Program-made: the position numbers and the translations under genes
The notes under the pieces: generated by a model
Seen by the model: the letters and a program-made list of their open reading frames with translations, nothing else
Database searches by the model: none
Told to the model about the DNA's origin: nothing
Shown: positions 51,216 to 60,916 of the stretch, in pieces
How the letters are laid out: every line of letters starts with the position of its first letter
Numbering within the stretch: the first letter of the stretch is position 1
Origin: Sphingomonas sp. Leaf230
GTDB taxonomy: Bacteria; Pseudomonadota; Alphaproteobacteria; Sphingomonadales; Sphingomonadaceae
Assembly (NCBI RefSeq): GCF_001421745.1
Contig: NZ_LMKW01000010.1
Location: forward strand, 1 to 64,000
Reading direction: 5' to 3'
Length of the DNA: 64,000 nt

Positions 51216-52607
51216 ATGTACGACGAAGCCACACGCGACTTAGGCGCTCCGGCAGCCGAACCAACGATATTGCAGGCGACGGAACCCGATGGCGCGCCGC
51301 GTATCGCGGTTCTTGACGTTTTGCGCGGGATCGCGATCCTCGGCATCTTGTTCATGAACATCAACGACATGGGCGGCTCGCTCTGGGCGATGTTCGGCGA
51401 TTTCCGGAATCTCGGCTGGACCCAGGCCGATCAGGTCGCGTGGTGGTTGCGCGAAGTGATCGCGAACGGCACCGCGCGCTGCATGCTCGAACTGCTGTTC
51501 GGCGCGGGGATGGTGATCCTCACCGATCGCGCCGCGCTCAGCGTCGGCAAGCGAGTCGTGATGAAGCGCTATTATCTGCGCAACGTGCTGCTGTTCGGGT
51601 TCGGCGTCGTCCACCTCTTCATCCTGTTGTGGCCCGGCGACATCCTTCACAGCTATGCGATCGCCGCATTGGCCGCGTTCCTGTTCCGGCGGATGCGCCC
51701 GCGCTGGCTGATCACGATCGGGCTCGTCGCCGCCGTCGCGCAATTCGGTGGTGCGGGATATTTCGCCTATTACCAGCCGCAGCAGGAGCGATCGCAGGTC
51801 GCTGCGGTCAACAAGGCGCTTGCGGCAGGTCGCCCCGTAACCGCGGACGATCGAAAACTGCTCGCCAAGGCCGCAACCGACGACGCCAAGCGCGCGAAGA
51901 GCAAGGCCGAAAGCCATGCGAGGATCGTCGCGGAGGACAAGGCGCGTACCGGCAGTTTCGCGACCTGGGCGGCGATGCAGTGGAGCCTCACGGTCACGCT
52001 CCAGTCGAAGGGGTTCGAGCTGCTGATCTTCTGGGAAGCCGTCAGCGTCATGCTGATCGGGGCCGCGCTCTACAAGCTCGGCATCCTGCAAGGCTTGCGA
52101 TCGCGCGGATTCTACCTGCGCATGACGCTGATCGCCTATGCGGTCGCCATTCCGCTGCGCATCATTGGCGCGATCGAGCAGACGCGGTTCGACGATGCGC
52201 CGAAGACGATGTGGGCAACCGTCGAAGTCGCGCGCGAGGCGATGACGCTCGGCCATGTCGGCGCGGTATGCCTGCTGCTCGGCACGGGGTTCGGTGCCAC
52301 GCTGTTGCGACCGTTCATCGCGGCCGGGCGGACCGCGCTGTCGATCTACATCCTGCAGACGATCATCTGCCTGTGGATCCTGTTCCCGCCGTTCGGCCTT
52401 GCCCTGTACGGCACGCTCGGTTGGGCCGGGCTCATGGCGACCGCGCTGGCGATCAATATCGCGTTGTTGCTGCTCGCCAACGCCTATGTGCGGCGGTTCG
52501 ATATCGCTCCGGTGGAGTGGGCATGGCGCTCGCTGGTGGAGGGACGCGCGCTGCCGTGGCGCAAGGCTACGTTGCCGCCCTTCTCCGGAGAATTGCGCCC
52601 GGCGTAA
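51216..52607 (+). CDS. DUF418 family membrane protein
   Basis: A 463-residue membrane protein. The N-terminal RIAVLDVLRGIAILGILFMNIN and the C-terminal GRTALSIYILQTIICLWILFPPFG are DUF418 hallmarks, with about ten helices and a central soluble loop (about 200-260). Function unknown; the family is related to acyltransferase-3-like proteins. ATG 51216 follows GGGGGG; the longer frame starting 51144 overlaps the rpoN end. Confidence 0.85.
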   Translation: MYDEATRDLGAPAAEPTILQATEPDGAPRIAVLDVLRGIAILGILFMNINDMGGSLWAMFGDFRNLGWTQADQVAWWLREVIANGTARCMLELLFGAGMVILTDRAALSVGKRVVMKRYYLRNVLLFGFGVVHLFILLWPGDILHSYAIAALAAFLFRRMRPRWLITIGLVAAVAQFGGAGYFAYYQPQQERSQVAAVNKALAAGRPVTADDRKLLAKAATDDAKRAKSKAESHARIVAEDKARTGSFATWAAMQWSLTVTLQSKGFELLIFWEAVSVMLIGAALYKLGILQGLRSRGFYLRMTLIAYAVAIPLRIIGAIEQTRFDDAPKTMWATVEVAREAMTLGHVGAVCLLLGTGFGATLLRPFIAAGRTALSIYILQTIICLWILFPPFGLALYGTLGWAGLMATALAINIALLLLANAYVRRFDIAPVEWAWRSLVEGRALPWRKATLPPFSGELRPA

Positions 52608-52615
52608 GGCAGGGC

Positions 52616-53614
52616 TCAGTCGTCCTCGTCCTCGAACCCCACGAGTGCGAGTGCACGTGCCTTGATTTGGCGGGTCATGCACCAGTGAACCAGCGCGTCC
52701 TCGCGGCCGTGCGTGACCCAGACTTCCCGTGGCGCGATCTCGGTGAGCGTAGCGATCAGTTCGTCCCAGTCGGCGTGATCGCTGAGGATCAGCGGGAGTT
52801 CGACGTTCTTCTGGCGCGCCCTCCCCCTCACCCGCATCCAGCCGCTGGCCATCGCGGTGATCGGATCGGGCAGCCGCCGGGACCAGCGATCGTTAAGCGC
52901 TCCCGGCGGGCACATCACGACATGCCCCGCCATGTCCGCCTTCTTCGCGTCGGCGACGGGAAGAAGTTCGCCGAGCCTGACTCCGTGCTCCGCATACAGG
53001 TCGCAGAGACGTTGCAGCGCGCCGTGGATGTAGATCGGCGCCTCGTGGCCGCGCTCGCGCAGCTCGGCGATCAAACGTTGCGCCTTGCCGAGCGCGTAGG
53101 CGCCGACGACGACGCAGCGATCGGGGTTGGCGTGGAGCGCTGCGATCAGCTTGTCGATCTCGTCGCCGGTGTCGGGGTGGCGGAAAACCGGCAGGCCGAA
53201 CGTCGCTTCGGTGATGAAGACGTCGCATTTGACGGGTTCGAACGGCGTGCAGGTCGGGTCCGCGCGGCGTTTGTAATCGCCCGACACGACGATGCGCTCG
53301 CCGCGATAATCGAGCACGATCTGCGCGGAGCCGAGGACGTGGCCGGCGGGGACGAAGCCGATATCGACTTCCCCCATCCGGATGGTCTCACCATACGCGA
53401 CAGGGTGGCCGGCTTGCGGGCCATAGCGCGCGTCCATGATCGCGAGCGTCTCGGGTGTGGCCCAGACGGCTTCGTGGCCACCGCGCGCGTGATCGGCATG
53501 GCCGTGCGTGACGAGTGCCTTGGCTGTCGGGATCGAGGGGTCGATCCAGGCGTCGATCGGCTTGACGAGGATGCCGTGCGGATGCGGTTCGAGCCAGTCG
53601 CCGAGTTTTGCCAT
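52616..53614 (-). CDS. ligase-associated MBL-fold DNA exonuclease
   Basis: A 332-residue metallo-beta-lactamase-fold nuclease of the CPSF/SNM1-like type. Metal motif VTHGHADHARGGHEAVW, later GSAQIVLDYRGERIVVSGDYKRRADPTC, ITEATFGLPVFRH and LSDHADWDELI. The N-terminal MAKLGDWLEPHPHG matches the ligase-associated DNA damage response exonuclease family. ATG 53614 fits this. Convergent to the DUF418 gene and divergent from the signal-peptidase-like gene. Confidence 0.92.
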   Translation of the reverse strand: MAKLGDWLEPHPHGILVKPIDAWIDPSIPTAKALVTHGHADHARGGHEAVWATPETLAIMDARYGPQAGHPVAYGETIRMGEVDIGFVPAGHVLGSAQIVLDYRGERIVVSGDYKRRADPTCTPFEPVKCDVFITEATFGLPVFRHPDTGDEIDKLIAALHANPDRCVVVGAYALGKAQRLIAELRERGHEAPIYIHGALQRLCDLYAEHGVRLGELLPVADAKKADMAGHVVMCPPGALNDRWSRRLPDPITAMASGWMRVRGRARQKNVELPLILSDHADWDELIATLTEIAPREVWVTHGREDALVHWCMTRQIKARALALVGFEDEDD

Positions 53615-53706
53615 GCCAGTACTACGCGTGAACCGGGCGTGCGGTGCCAGCATTGTCTCGCGCCCAGTGTCCCGTACGATGCGCGCGCTCACCGGGGGGA
53701 TGTCGC

Positions 53707-54642
53707 ATGAACGATACGATAGAAGACCCGGTCGACCGGCGAAGCGTGCCAGCACGGGTCGGTGTCGCCGCGCTCAACCTGATACTTCCCGGCCTTGGAC
53801 TGATCCGGATCGGTGATTGGCGCGGCGCGCTGTTTTTCGTGGCGCCGGTCGCGTTAGGTGCGCTCATCACATTCGGGTTCGGGCATCTGCCTATCACCGG
53901 TTTCGGTACGGCGGTATCTGCGCTCGTACTGGTCACCGTCTTGCTGGCCGCAATGTACATCGCGCCGATCCTGCTGACATGGCGTCAGAGCCGACACCGG
54001 ATTCCTTCGCGCTGGTGGTCCCGCTGGTATGCGCTGATGCCGATGACAGTGGTGGTGCTTGGCCTCTTGCAGAGCGCGGCGCCCCTGATGCACCATTTCT
54101 ACAAGCCGTTCTACGCACCGTCCGACAGCATGGCGCCGACGATCGGCAGCGATGACAAGTTCGTCGTGGACATGCGCTGGCGTGGGCCGCCGAAACGCGG
54201 CGACGTGATCGTCTTCCAAGCGGCCGACAGCGTCCGGGTCAGTCGGATCGCGGCGATCTCGGGCGACAGGATCGCGATGCGCGCTGGCCTGCTGATCGTG
54301 AATGGGGGCGCGGTCGCGCAGCACACCGAAGGCAGGGTGATGGTCGACGATATCGACGGCCGGCATCCTGCGACGATTCTAAGGGAACGCCTGCCGAGCG
54401 AGCGCTCCAGCCATCGCATACTCGACACGGATACGTCGCTGTTCGACGACACGCGCGAGGTCACTGTTCCGCCGGGCCATATCTTCGTGCTCGGCGACAA
54501 TCGCGATCGATCCGCCGACAGTCGCATGCCGGTCGAGCAACAGGGTGTCGGGATGGTGCCGGTCACGGCGATCATCGGAGAGGCGATGTATATTCACTGG
54601 AGCCGCGATCACGCGAAGATCGGCAACCGCCTCGACCGCTGA
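53707..54642 (+). CDS. signal peptidase I-like protein with no catalytic lysine
   Basis: A 311-residue protein with three or four N-terminal membrane helices and an S26 peptidase domain. Ser141 in APSDSMAPTI is the nucleophile position; RGDVIVF (box C) and GDNRDRSADSR (box E) are intact. In box D, where LepB has a lysine before Arg (KR), this protein reads VSR with Ser179, so the general base seems missing. It could be inactive or use another residue. ATG 53707 gives the first helix. Likely a paralogue of the true LepB. Confidence 0.82.
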   Translation: MNDTIEDPVDRRSVPARVGVAALNLILPGLGLIRIGDWRGALFFVAPVALGALITFGFGHLPITGFGTAVSALVLVTVLLAAMYIAPILLTWRQSRHRIPSRWWSRWYALMPMTVVVLGLLQSAAPLMHHFYKPFYAPSDSMAPTIGSDDKFVVDMRWRGPPKRGDVIVFQAADSVRVSRIAAISGDRIAMRAGLLIVNGGAVAQHTEGRVMVDDIDGRHPATILRERLPSERSSHRILDTDTSLFDDTREVTVPPGHIFVLGDNRDRSADSRMPVEQQGVGMVPVTAIIGEAMYIHWSRDHAKIGNRLDR

Positions 54643-54676
54643 ATTGGGAAAAGGTGTCGGTAATCTAGCTCTTCGC

Positions 54677-54776
54677 TCTCTGGAAGCGAGGTTGGGGCGG
54701 GTCTGGTCCGCTTGGTGGGGTGAGGGTGGCTCGAACGGGCCTTCCCACCCCCAGCCCCTCCCTTTCAGGGGGGGGA
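54677..54776. repeat. palindromic repeat, degenerate family E copy 2
   Basis: Looser arms: TCTCTGGAAGCGAGGTTGGG... (54677) against ...AGCCCCTCCCTTTCAGGGGG (54776). Same plan as the copy at 32702 but with more mismatches. It lies between two convergent genes. Confidence 0.7.
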
Positions 54777-54785
54777 GAAGAAGGG

Positions 54786-55391
54786 TCAGCGTCGCCGGCC
54801 GACCTTTATCGTTGCGAGGATCGCGTCCATCTTCGCCGCGGCGACCGCCTGGGTGGGCGCAGTGCGCGGCGGCGGCGGGGCGGCCTTCGTCGCGTAGGTG
54901 ATGCGGTCGATCGTGTAGCAGGCGCCGTTGATGACGCTGCGCAGATTGATCGCGCTGACCTGTTGGCTCATGCCCGCATCGCCATTGGCGTAGGCCGTCC
55001 AGCGATGGCCGCCGAGCATCCTATCGGGCAGGCGCCGGCCGCTTCCCGAGTTCATCCCCTCTGTGCCGCAGGTCGCCACGACCGCCGTGCTACGGCTGAA
55101 ACCGACCTGGATCATCTCGGTCACCTGGCCCTGCCCGTCGGTCGGCTTGGCGACCTGCCAGAAGCGGACGATACCGACGCCGCGGCCGACCGGCTTGCCG
55201 TCCCACATCTGGCGCCACCCACTGTTCATCAGCGCGCGACCCGCGAAGTTGCGCGTCGGCGTGAGGTTCGAGGCATGCGAGAGCCGAACCATGCCGCCGG
55301 CGCCGAGGAACGACTTTGTCTGTGCGGTGGCGTTGGCGAAGGGAAGAAGCGCGAGTAACGGCAGCGGCAGAAGGTAGCGAAAAAGCGACAC
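54786..55391 (-). CDS. exported hypothetical protein
   Basis: A 201-residue protein with a signal peptide (VSLFRYLLPLPLLALLPFANATAQ). The start is GTG 55391 with AGGAAAG upstream. The mature part contains GMVRLSHASNLTPTRNFAG, SGWRQMWDGKPVGRGVGIVRFWQ and ATCGTEGMNSGSGRR with two cysteines. I do not recognise a domain. It is divergent from the helicase gene, which starts 84 bases away. Confidence 0.7.
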   Translation of the reverse strand: MSLFRYLLPLPLLALLPFANATAQTKSFLGAGGMVRLSHASNLTPTRNFAGRALMNSGWRQMWDGKPVGRGVGIVRFWQVAKPTDGQGQVTEMIQVGFSRSTAVVATCGTEGMNSGSGRRLPDRMLGGHRWTAYANGDAGMSQQVSAINLRSVINGACYTIDRITYATKAAPPPPRTAPTQAVAAAKMDAILATIKVGRRR

Positions 55392-55475
55392 CGACGGATC
55401 TTTCCTAACAGAGCTTTGACCGAATTGCCGATCGTTACGCGTGCGGTCCATAGCGGTGCGGCGTGACGCCCCCAT

Positions 55476-57908
55476 ATGACGACGATGCGTGAACAGGCCG
55501 TGAGCGACCTCCCCTCCCCCTTGGAAAACTGGTTCGCGACGCGGGGGTGGCGGCCGCGGCGGCATCAGGTGGAGATGCTGGCCGAGGGGCGTGCCGGGCA
55601 TCATGCGCTGTTGGTGGCGGCGACTGGCGCGGGGAAGACGCTCGCCGGGTTCCTGCCGACGCTCGCCGAACTGATCGAGGCGCCGACCAACGGGCTCCAC
55701 ACGCTTTACGTATCGCCGCTGAAAGCGCTCGCGGTCGACGTGCAGCGCAACCTGCTGACGCCGATCGACGAGATGGGCGTCGATATACGCGTGGAGACGC
55801 GGACTGGCGATACGCCGTCGGACCGCAAGGCGCGGCAACGGATCAAGCCGCCGCAGATCCTGCTGACGACGCCCGAATCGCTGTCGCTGCTGCTGAGCTA
55901 TCCGGACAGCATCACGATGTTCGAAAACCTCCGCACGATCGTCGTCGACGAGGTGCACGCGTTCGCGACCGGCAAGCGTGGCGACCTGCTCTCGCTCTGC
56001 ATGGCGCGGCTCCAGAAGATTTCGCCGGGGATGCGCCGCGTCGCGCTGTCGGCGACGGTCGCGGATGCCGACGGCTATCGCGCGTGGCTCGCGCCCGACG
56101 GCGACATCGACCAGGTCGCGATGGTCCGCGGCGAGCCCGGCGCAGATCCCAACATCGCGATCCTGCTGCCTGAAGGCCGCGTGCCGTGGTCGGGACATTC
56201 GGGTCGCTATGCCGCCGCGCAGGTGATGGCGGAGATCGAGGCGCACGAGACCTCGATCGTGTTCTGCAACACGCGCAGCCTCGCCGAGCTGATCTTCCAG
56301 GATCTGTGGAAGGTGAATTCGGGGAACCTGCCGATCGGCGTCCACCATGGCAGCCTGGCCAAGGAGGCGCGACGGAAGGTCGAGAACGCAATGGCCGAGG
56401 GGAAGCTGCGCGCGCTGGTCGCGACGTCGAGCCTCGATCTGGGCGTCGACTGGGGCAATGTCGATTGCGTGATCCAGATGGGCGCGCCCAAGGGATCGTC
56501 GCGGCTGTTGCAGCGGATCGGCCGCGCCAACCACCGGCTCGACGAATCATCTCAGGCGATCGTCGTGCCGGGCAATCGCTTCGAATATCTGGAGGCGCGC
56601 GCGGCGCTCGACGCGGTCGAGGCGGGCGAACTCGATGCGGATATCTTCCGCGTCGGTGCGCTCGACGTGCTGGCGCAGCACGTGATGGCGTGCGCATGCG
56701 CGGCGCCGTTCCGCGAGGCCGATCTGCTCGACGAGATCCGTTCCGCGCTGCCGTATTCCGCGCTGCCGACCGAGACGTTCGAGCGCGTGCTGCACTTCAT
56801 CAGCGACGGCGGCTATTCGCTGAAGGCCTATGATCGGTTCAAGCGGCTGACCAAGGACGCGGACGGGACGTGGCGCGTCAGCCATCCCAAATTCATCGGC
56901 CAGCACCGGCTGAACGCGGGGATTATCGTCGAGGCTACGATGCTCAACGTGCGGTTCGGCAATGGCCGCGTGCTCGGCCGCGTCGAGGAGGCGTTCGCGG
57001 CGCAGTTGAGCCACGGCGACACGTTCTTCTTCGCCGGATTGAGCCTCGAGGTGATGAAAATCGACCTCGAGGATCTGGTCGTGCGTGCGACGTCGAAGCC
57101 CGCGCGGATCCCGACCTATGGTGGCAGCCGGATGCCACTGTCGACCAACCTCGCCGACCGCGTTCGCGGCTTCCTGGCGCATCCCGGCGACTGGGCGCGC
57201 TTCCCCGACGACGTGCGGGAATGGCTGGAAATGCAGGCGTATCGATCGGTCATGCCCGAGCCCGGCCAGCTGCTGGTCGAGACCTTCCCGCGCGAAGGGC
57301 GGCATTACATGGTCGCGTACAGCTTCGAGGGGTGGAACGCGCACCAGTCGCTCGGCATGCTGATCACGCGGCGGATGGAGACGCAGGGGTTGAAACCGCT
57401 CGGCTTCGTCGCCAACGATTACGCGCTGGCGGTGTACGGGCTGGAGAAGATCACCGATCCGGCGGCGCTGTTCTCGGCGGATATTCTCGAGCACGAGTTC
57501 GTCGAATGGGTGCAGCAATCGCACCTGCTCAAGCGTGCATTCCGCGAGGTGGCGGTGATCGGCGGGCTGGTCGAGCGCCAGCATCCGGGCAAGCGCAAGA
57601 CCGGTAAACAAGTGACGTTCTCGACCGACCTGATCTACGACGTGCTGCGCAAGTACGAGCCGACGCATCTGCTGCTGGAGGCGGCGTGGGCGGATGCGCG
57701 CGCGCGGATGACCGATGTCGGGCGATTGGCGTCGCTGCTTGATCGCGCCGCGGCGACGATGGTGCATGTCGATCTGGAGCGGGTGACGCCGCTCGCGGTA
57801 CCGGTACTGACGCTGATCGGGCGCGAGAAGATCTCGACGAACAGTTCGGACGACGCGTTGTTGATCGAGGCGGAGGCGATGATCGCGGATGCTATGCGGC
57901 CGGATTGA
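55476..57908 (+). CDS. ligase-associated DEXH-box helicase (Lhr-like)
   Basis: An 810-residue superfamily 2 helicase. Motif I LLVAATGAGKTLAGF, Ia LYVSPLKALAVDV, II TIVVDEVHAF (DEVH), III VALSATVAD, V LVATSSLDLGVDWG and VI LLQRIGRANHR are clear; a winged-helix and a C-terminal DUF4238/Lhr-like region follow. Length and motifs fit the ligase-associated DNA damage response helicase (TIGR04121-type). It is likely to unwind damaged DNA for the set listed in the findings. Confidence 0.93.
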   Translation: MTTMREQAVSDLPSPLENWFATRGWRPRRHQVEMLAEGRAGHHALLVAATGAGKTLAGFLPTLAELIEAPTNGLHTLYVSPLKALAVDVQRNLLTPIDEMGVDIRVETRTGDTPSDRKARQRIKPPQILLTTPESLSLLLSYPDSITMFENLRTIVVDEVHAFATGKRGDLLSLCMARLQKISPGMRRVALSATVADADGYRAWLAPDGDIDQVAMVRGEPGADPNIAILLPEGRVPWSGHSGRYAAAQVMAEIEAHETSIVFCNTRSLAELIFQDLWKVNSGNLPIGVHHGSLAKEARRKVENAMAEGKLRALVATSSLDLGVDWGNVDCVIQMGAPKGSSRLLQRIGRANHRLDESSQAIVVPGNRFEYLEARAALDAVEAGELDADIFRVGALDVLAQHVMACACAAPFREADLLDEIRSALPYSALPTETFERVLHFISDGGYSLKAYDRFKRLTKDADGTWRVSHPKFIGQHRLNAGIIVEATMLNVRFGNGRVLGRVEEAFAAQLSHGDTFFFAGLSLEVMKIDLEDLVVRATSKPARIPTYGGSRMPLSTNLADRVRGFLAHPGDWARFPDDVREWLEMQAYRSVMPEPGQLLVETFPREGRHYMVAYSFEGWNAHQSLGMLITRRMETQGLKPLGFVANDYALAVYGLEKITDPAALFSADILEHEFVEWVQQSHLLKRAFREVAVIGGLVERQHPGKRKTGKQVTFSTDLIYDVLRKYEPTHLLLEAAWADARARMTDVGRLASLLDRAAATMVHVDLERVTPLAVPVLTLIGREKISTNSSDDALLIEAEAMIADAMRPD

Positions 57909-57934
57909 GGGCGCCTCACCCCGCTGAAACGGCA

Positions 57935-58038
57935 CCACCCCGGCGAAGGCCGGGGCCCAATTGGAAAGGTGGTCGTAACGGAGCACTGCCCTCCATTAGC
58001 AACGTCCCCCAATTGGGCCCCGGCCTCCGCCGGGGTGG
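57935..58038. repeat. palindromic repeat, family A copy 2
   Basis: 30-base arms (57935-57964 and 58009-58038) identical to copy 1 except one base in the right arm; the 44-base spacer again contains GTAACGGAGCAC and TTAGCA. It follows the helicase gene. Confidence 0.94.
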
Positions 58039-58111
58039 TACGGTTTATAGCGTCGTCCGTTCCTAACAAGGACCGTTGCGTATCCACCAAATCAGGCGCA
58101 GCATTTGCAGC

Positions 58112-59095
58112 ATGCACAGGTGGCTAGCCCCTCTACTGCTAGCCATTGCCGCCCAAGCTAGCGCTCAGGACGCAGCCTCTCCACGCCCCGATGCTGCACC
58201 TCCGCCCAGCGCAGCATCGGCAGCAGAACCCGACCCCGCCACGCTCCTGTTCGGTGACGACCAAGCCCGCATGACGGTGCCGGTCACGATCGCCGGCGCA
58301 GGACCGTTCGCGTTCGTCGTCGATACTGGCGCCCAGCGGACCGTCATCGCGCGCGAACTCGCGGCAACGCTCGGCCTGGCGCCAGGCCGCATCGTCCGCG
58401 TGACCGGCATGACCGGATCGAGCGCTATCGGCACCGTCGTCATCCCTTCGCTGAAGGTCAGCGTGATCGGCAGCGCGGCGATCGAGGCGCCGGCGATCAG
58501 CGCGATCAATCTCGGCGCGCGCGGGCTGCTCGGAATCGATGCGTTGCAGGCCCACGCGGTGGGAATCGACTTCGACACCAACACGATGACCGTCACACCC
58601 TCGCGCAAACGGCAGAGCCGTGAGCGCGCAGGCCCCGACGAGATCGTCATCCGGGCGCGCAGCCTGTTCGGGCAGCTCGTCGTTACCGACGCCTATTGCA
58701 ACGGCATCCGCATCCGCGTGATCCTCGACACCGGCACCTCGGTCAGCATGGCCAACGGCGCACTCCGCCGGAAGGTGACGCGCAAGGGGCTGGGCAGCGC
58801 GGGGGCGTCGCAACCCGTGTCGCTGACCGGGGTCACCGGCGAGACCGTGGTCGCCGACTATACGACGATCGACCGCGTCACGATCGGCAGCCTGACGCTA
58901 GGCGACCTGCCCGTGGCGTTCACCGCTGTCGATGCACCGCCGTTCCGCCTGTTCGGCCTCGCCGAGCGTCCCGCGATGCTGCTCGGGATGGACGTGCTGC
59001 AACTGTTCCGCCGCGTCGACATCGATTTCGCCAATCGCGAGGTGCGGCTCACCTTGCCGCGCGAGACGCGCCGTCGTGGCGAGCTGCGCCACTGA
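58112..59095 (+). CDS. exported retropepsin-like aspartic protease with two domains
   Basis: A 327-residue protein with signal peptide (MHRWLAPLLLAIAAQASAQ). Two retroviral-type aspartyl protease domains carry the motifs FVVDTGAQRTVI (about residue 75) and VILDTGTSVSMA (about residue 215), each giving one catalytic Asp; a flap-like GMTGSSAIG and hydrophobic LLGIDALQ, LLGMDVLQ follow. Possibly a periplasmic protease of the TIGR02281/aspartyl clan; substrate unknown. Confidence 0.85.
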   Translation: MHRWLAPLLLAIAAQASAQDAASPRPDAAPPPSAASAAEPDPATLLFGDDQARMTVPVTIAGAGPFAFVVDTGAQRTVIARELAATLGLAPGRIVRVTGMTGSSAIGTVVIPSLKVSVIGSAAIEAPAISAINLGARGLLGIDALQAHAVGIDFDTNTMTVTPSRKRQSRERAGPDEIVIRARSLFGQLVVTDAYCNGIRIRVILDTGTSVSMANGALRRKVTRKGLGSAGASQPVSLTGVTGETVVADYTTIDRVTIGSLTLGDLPVAFTAVDAPPFRLFGLAERPAMLLGMDVLQLFRRVDIDFANREVRLTLPRETRRRGELRH

Positions 59096-59147
59096 GGTTG
59101 CGTCCGCGTGCGTTCGCTGCAACTCTCCCGCCTGAAACGAAAAGGGG

Positions 59148-60551
59148 ATGACGATGCGCGCGACTGGCTGGCTACTTACGGCGGCGATGCTGACGACACC
59201 ATTCACGGCACAGGCACAATCGCGGCCCGACCAGAAGGCGTTTCTCGGGCTCTACAAGGAGCTGGTCGAGACCAACACGACGCTGTCCGCTGGCAGTTGT
59301 ACGCAAGCGGCGGCGCAGATCGGTGCGCGGCTGAAGACGGCGGGCTATGCGGAGGCCGACATCACCTATTTCTCGGTGCCCGAGCATCCCAAGGACGGCG
59401 GGCTGGTCGCGGTGCTGAAGGGATCGGACGCGTCGATCAAGCCGATGCTGCTGCTCGCGCATCTCGACGTGGTCGAGGCCAAGCGCGAGGACTGGGTGCG
59501 CGATCCGTTCAAGCTGATCGAGGAAGGCGGCTATTATTACGCGCGCGGCACCGTCGACGACAAGGCGCAGGCGGCGATCTGGTCCGACGCGATGATCCGC
59601 TTCAAGACCGGCGGCTACAAGCCGAAGCGGACGATCAAGCTGGCGCTCACCTGCGGCGAGGAGACGACATTCGCGTGGAACGGCGCGCAGTATCTGGCGA
59701 AGTCGAAGCCCGACCTGATCGCAGCGGAGTTCGCGCTGAACGAGGGCGGCGGCGGGCGGCTCGACGATAACGGCAAGCGCCAGTTGCTCGCAATCCAGGT
59801 CGGCGAGAAGGCGGCGCAGAACTACACGCTTCTTGCCACCAACCCGGGTGGGCACAGCTCGCAGCCGATACCCGAGAATGCGATCTACGAGCTCGCCGAT
59901 GCGGTGAAGGCGGTGCAGGGCTACGAGTTTCCGGTGAAGTTCACGGACACGACCAAGGCGTTCTTCGCGGCGAGTGCCAAGGCGATGCCGGGCGAGATGG
60001 GGGATGCGATCACGAAGCTGCTCGCGAACCCCGCGGACAAGGCGGCGGATGCGATCGTCAGCCGCGACAAGGCGATGCATTCGACGCTGCGGACGACGTG
60101 CGTGGCGACGTTGCTGAACGCAGGTCACGCGGAGAACGCGTTGCCGCAGCGCGCGACGGCGAACATCAACTGCCGGATCTTTCCGGGTGAGACGGTGGAA
60201 GGCACGCTCGTCAAGTTGAAGGAACTGGCGGGGGCGAAGGTGACTGTGACGGCGAACCAGCCGGTGCGGCCGACTGCGATCCCGCCGACGCTCGATCCGA
60301 AGATCATGGGGCCGGTGACGAAGGTCGCTGCGAAGCACTTTCCGGGGCTGCCGATCCTGCCGTTGATGTCGACGGGGGCGACGGACGGGATCTTCTTCGA
60401 GGCGATCGGGATCCCGGTTTATGGGGCTCCGGGGGTGTTTATCGACAAAGACATGGGGGGGATTCATGGCCTCAACGAGCGCATCCGGGTGGCTTCGCTG
60501 TATGATGGCCGGGATTATCTGTTCGATCTGGTGAAGGCGTTTGCTGGGTGA
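59148..60551 (+). CDS. exported M20 family metallopeptidase
   Basis: A 467-residue M20/M25/M40-type peptidase with a signal peptide (ending FTAQAQ). Zn ligands and catalytic residues fall in LLLAHLDVVEAKREDWVRDP, GTVDDKAQAA, ALTCGEETTF and MSTGATDGIF. A dimerisation domain occupies about 210-330. Such proteins hydrolyse dipeptides or acylated amino acids in the periplasm. ATG 59148 with AAAAGGGG four bases upstream. The last 12 codons are repeated downstream as part of a tandem duplication. Confidence 0.9.
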   Translation: MTMRATGWLLTAAMLTTPFTAQAQSRPDQKAFLGLYKELVETNTTLSAGSCTQAAAQIGARLKTAGYAEADITYFSVPEHPKDGGLVAVLKGSDASIKPMLLLAHLDVVEAKREDWVRDPFKLIEEGGYYYARGTVDDKAQAAIWSDAMIRFKTGGYKPKRTIKLALTCGEETTFAWNGAQYLAKSKPDLIAAEFALNEGGGGRLDDNGKRQLLAIQVGEKAAQNYTLLATNPGGHSSQPIPENAIYELADAVKAVQGYEFPVKFTDTTKAFFAASAKAMPGEMGDAITKLLANPADKAADAIVSRDKAMHSTLRTTCVATLLNAGHAENALPQRATANINCRIFPGETVEGTLVKLKELAGAKVTVTANQPVRPTAIPPTLDPKIMGPVTKVAAKHFPGLPILPLMSTGATDGIFFEAIGIPVYGAPGVFIDKDMGGIHGLNERIRVASLYDGRDYLFDLVKAFAG

Positions 60552-60561
60552 GTGCCACGTC

Positions 60562-60707
60562 CCTCGCCCCTTCGGGGAGAGGGAAGGAGGAGCCGAAGGC
60601 GACGGAAGGGAGAGGGGCTTGGGGCTCGAGACCGAGCGTCCCAACGCCCCTCTCCCTTCCCACGGCAAGCGCCGCGGCCCCCTTCCCTCTCCCCGTAGGG
60701 GCGAGGG
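60562..60707. repeat. palindromic repeat, family D copy 1
   Basis: Arms CCCTCGCCCCTTCGGGGAGA... (60562) and ...TCTCCCCGTAGGGGCGAGGG (to 60707), with inner arms around GAGAGGGGCTTGGG and CCCAACGCCCCTCTC. Confidence 0.92.
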
Positions 60708-60769
60708 AGTTTAGACGTCCGGGTTATATGTTCGATCTGGTAGAGGCGTTCGCTGGGTAACGAGGCCTT

Positions 60770-60916
60770 CCCTCGCCCCTTCGGGGAGAGGGAGGGAGGA
60801 GCCTTAGGCGACGGAAGGGAGAGGGGCTTGGGGCTCGAGACTGTGCGTCCCAACGCCCCTCTCCCTTCCCACGGCAAGTGCCGCGGGCCCCTTCCCTCTC
60901 CCCGGAGGGGCGAGGG
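60770..60916. repeat. palindromic repeat, family D copy 2
   Basis: Near-identical to copy 1, with the same arms and interior; only scattered base changes. It forms the end of the second duplication unit, before the kup stop at 60959. Confidence 0.92.

Noticed and set aside
54786-56534. 582-residue minus-strand frame covering the helicase start
   Set aside because: Only the last 201 residues (from GTG 55391) look like a protein with a signal peptide; the rest is antisense to the helicase.
60548-60760. Small open frame ending in MFDLVEAFAG downstream of the M20 peptidase gene
   Set aside because: It is the duplicated tail of the peptidase plus repeat sequence; no start or independent gene is supported.
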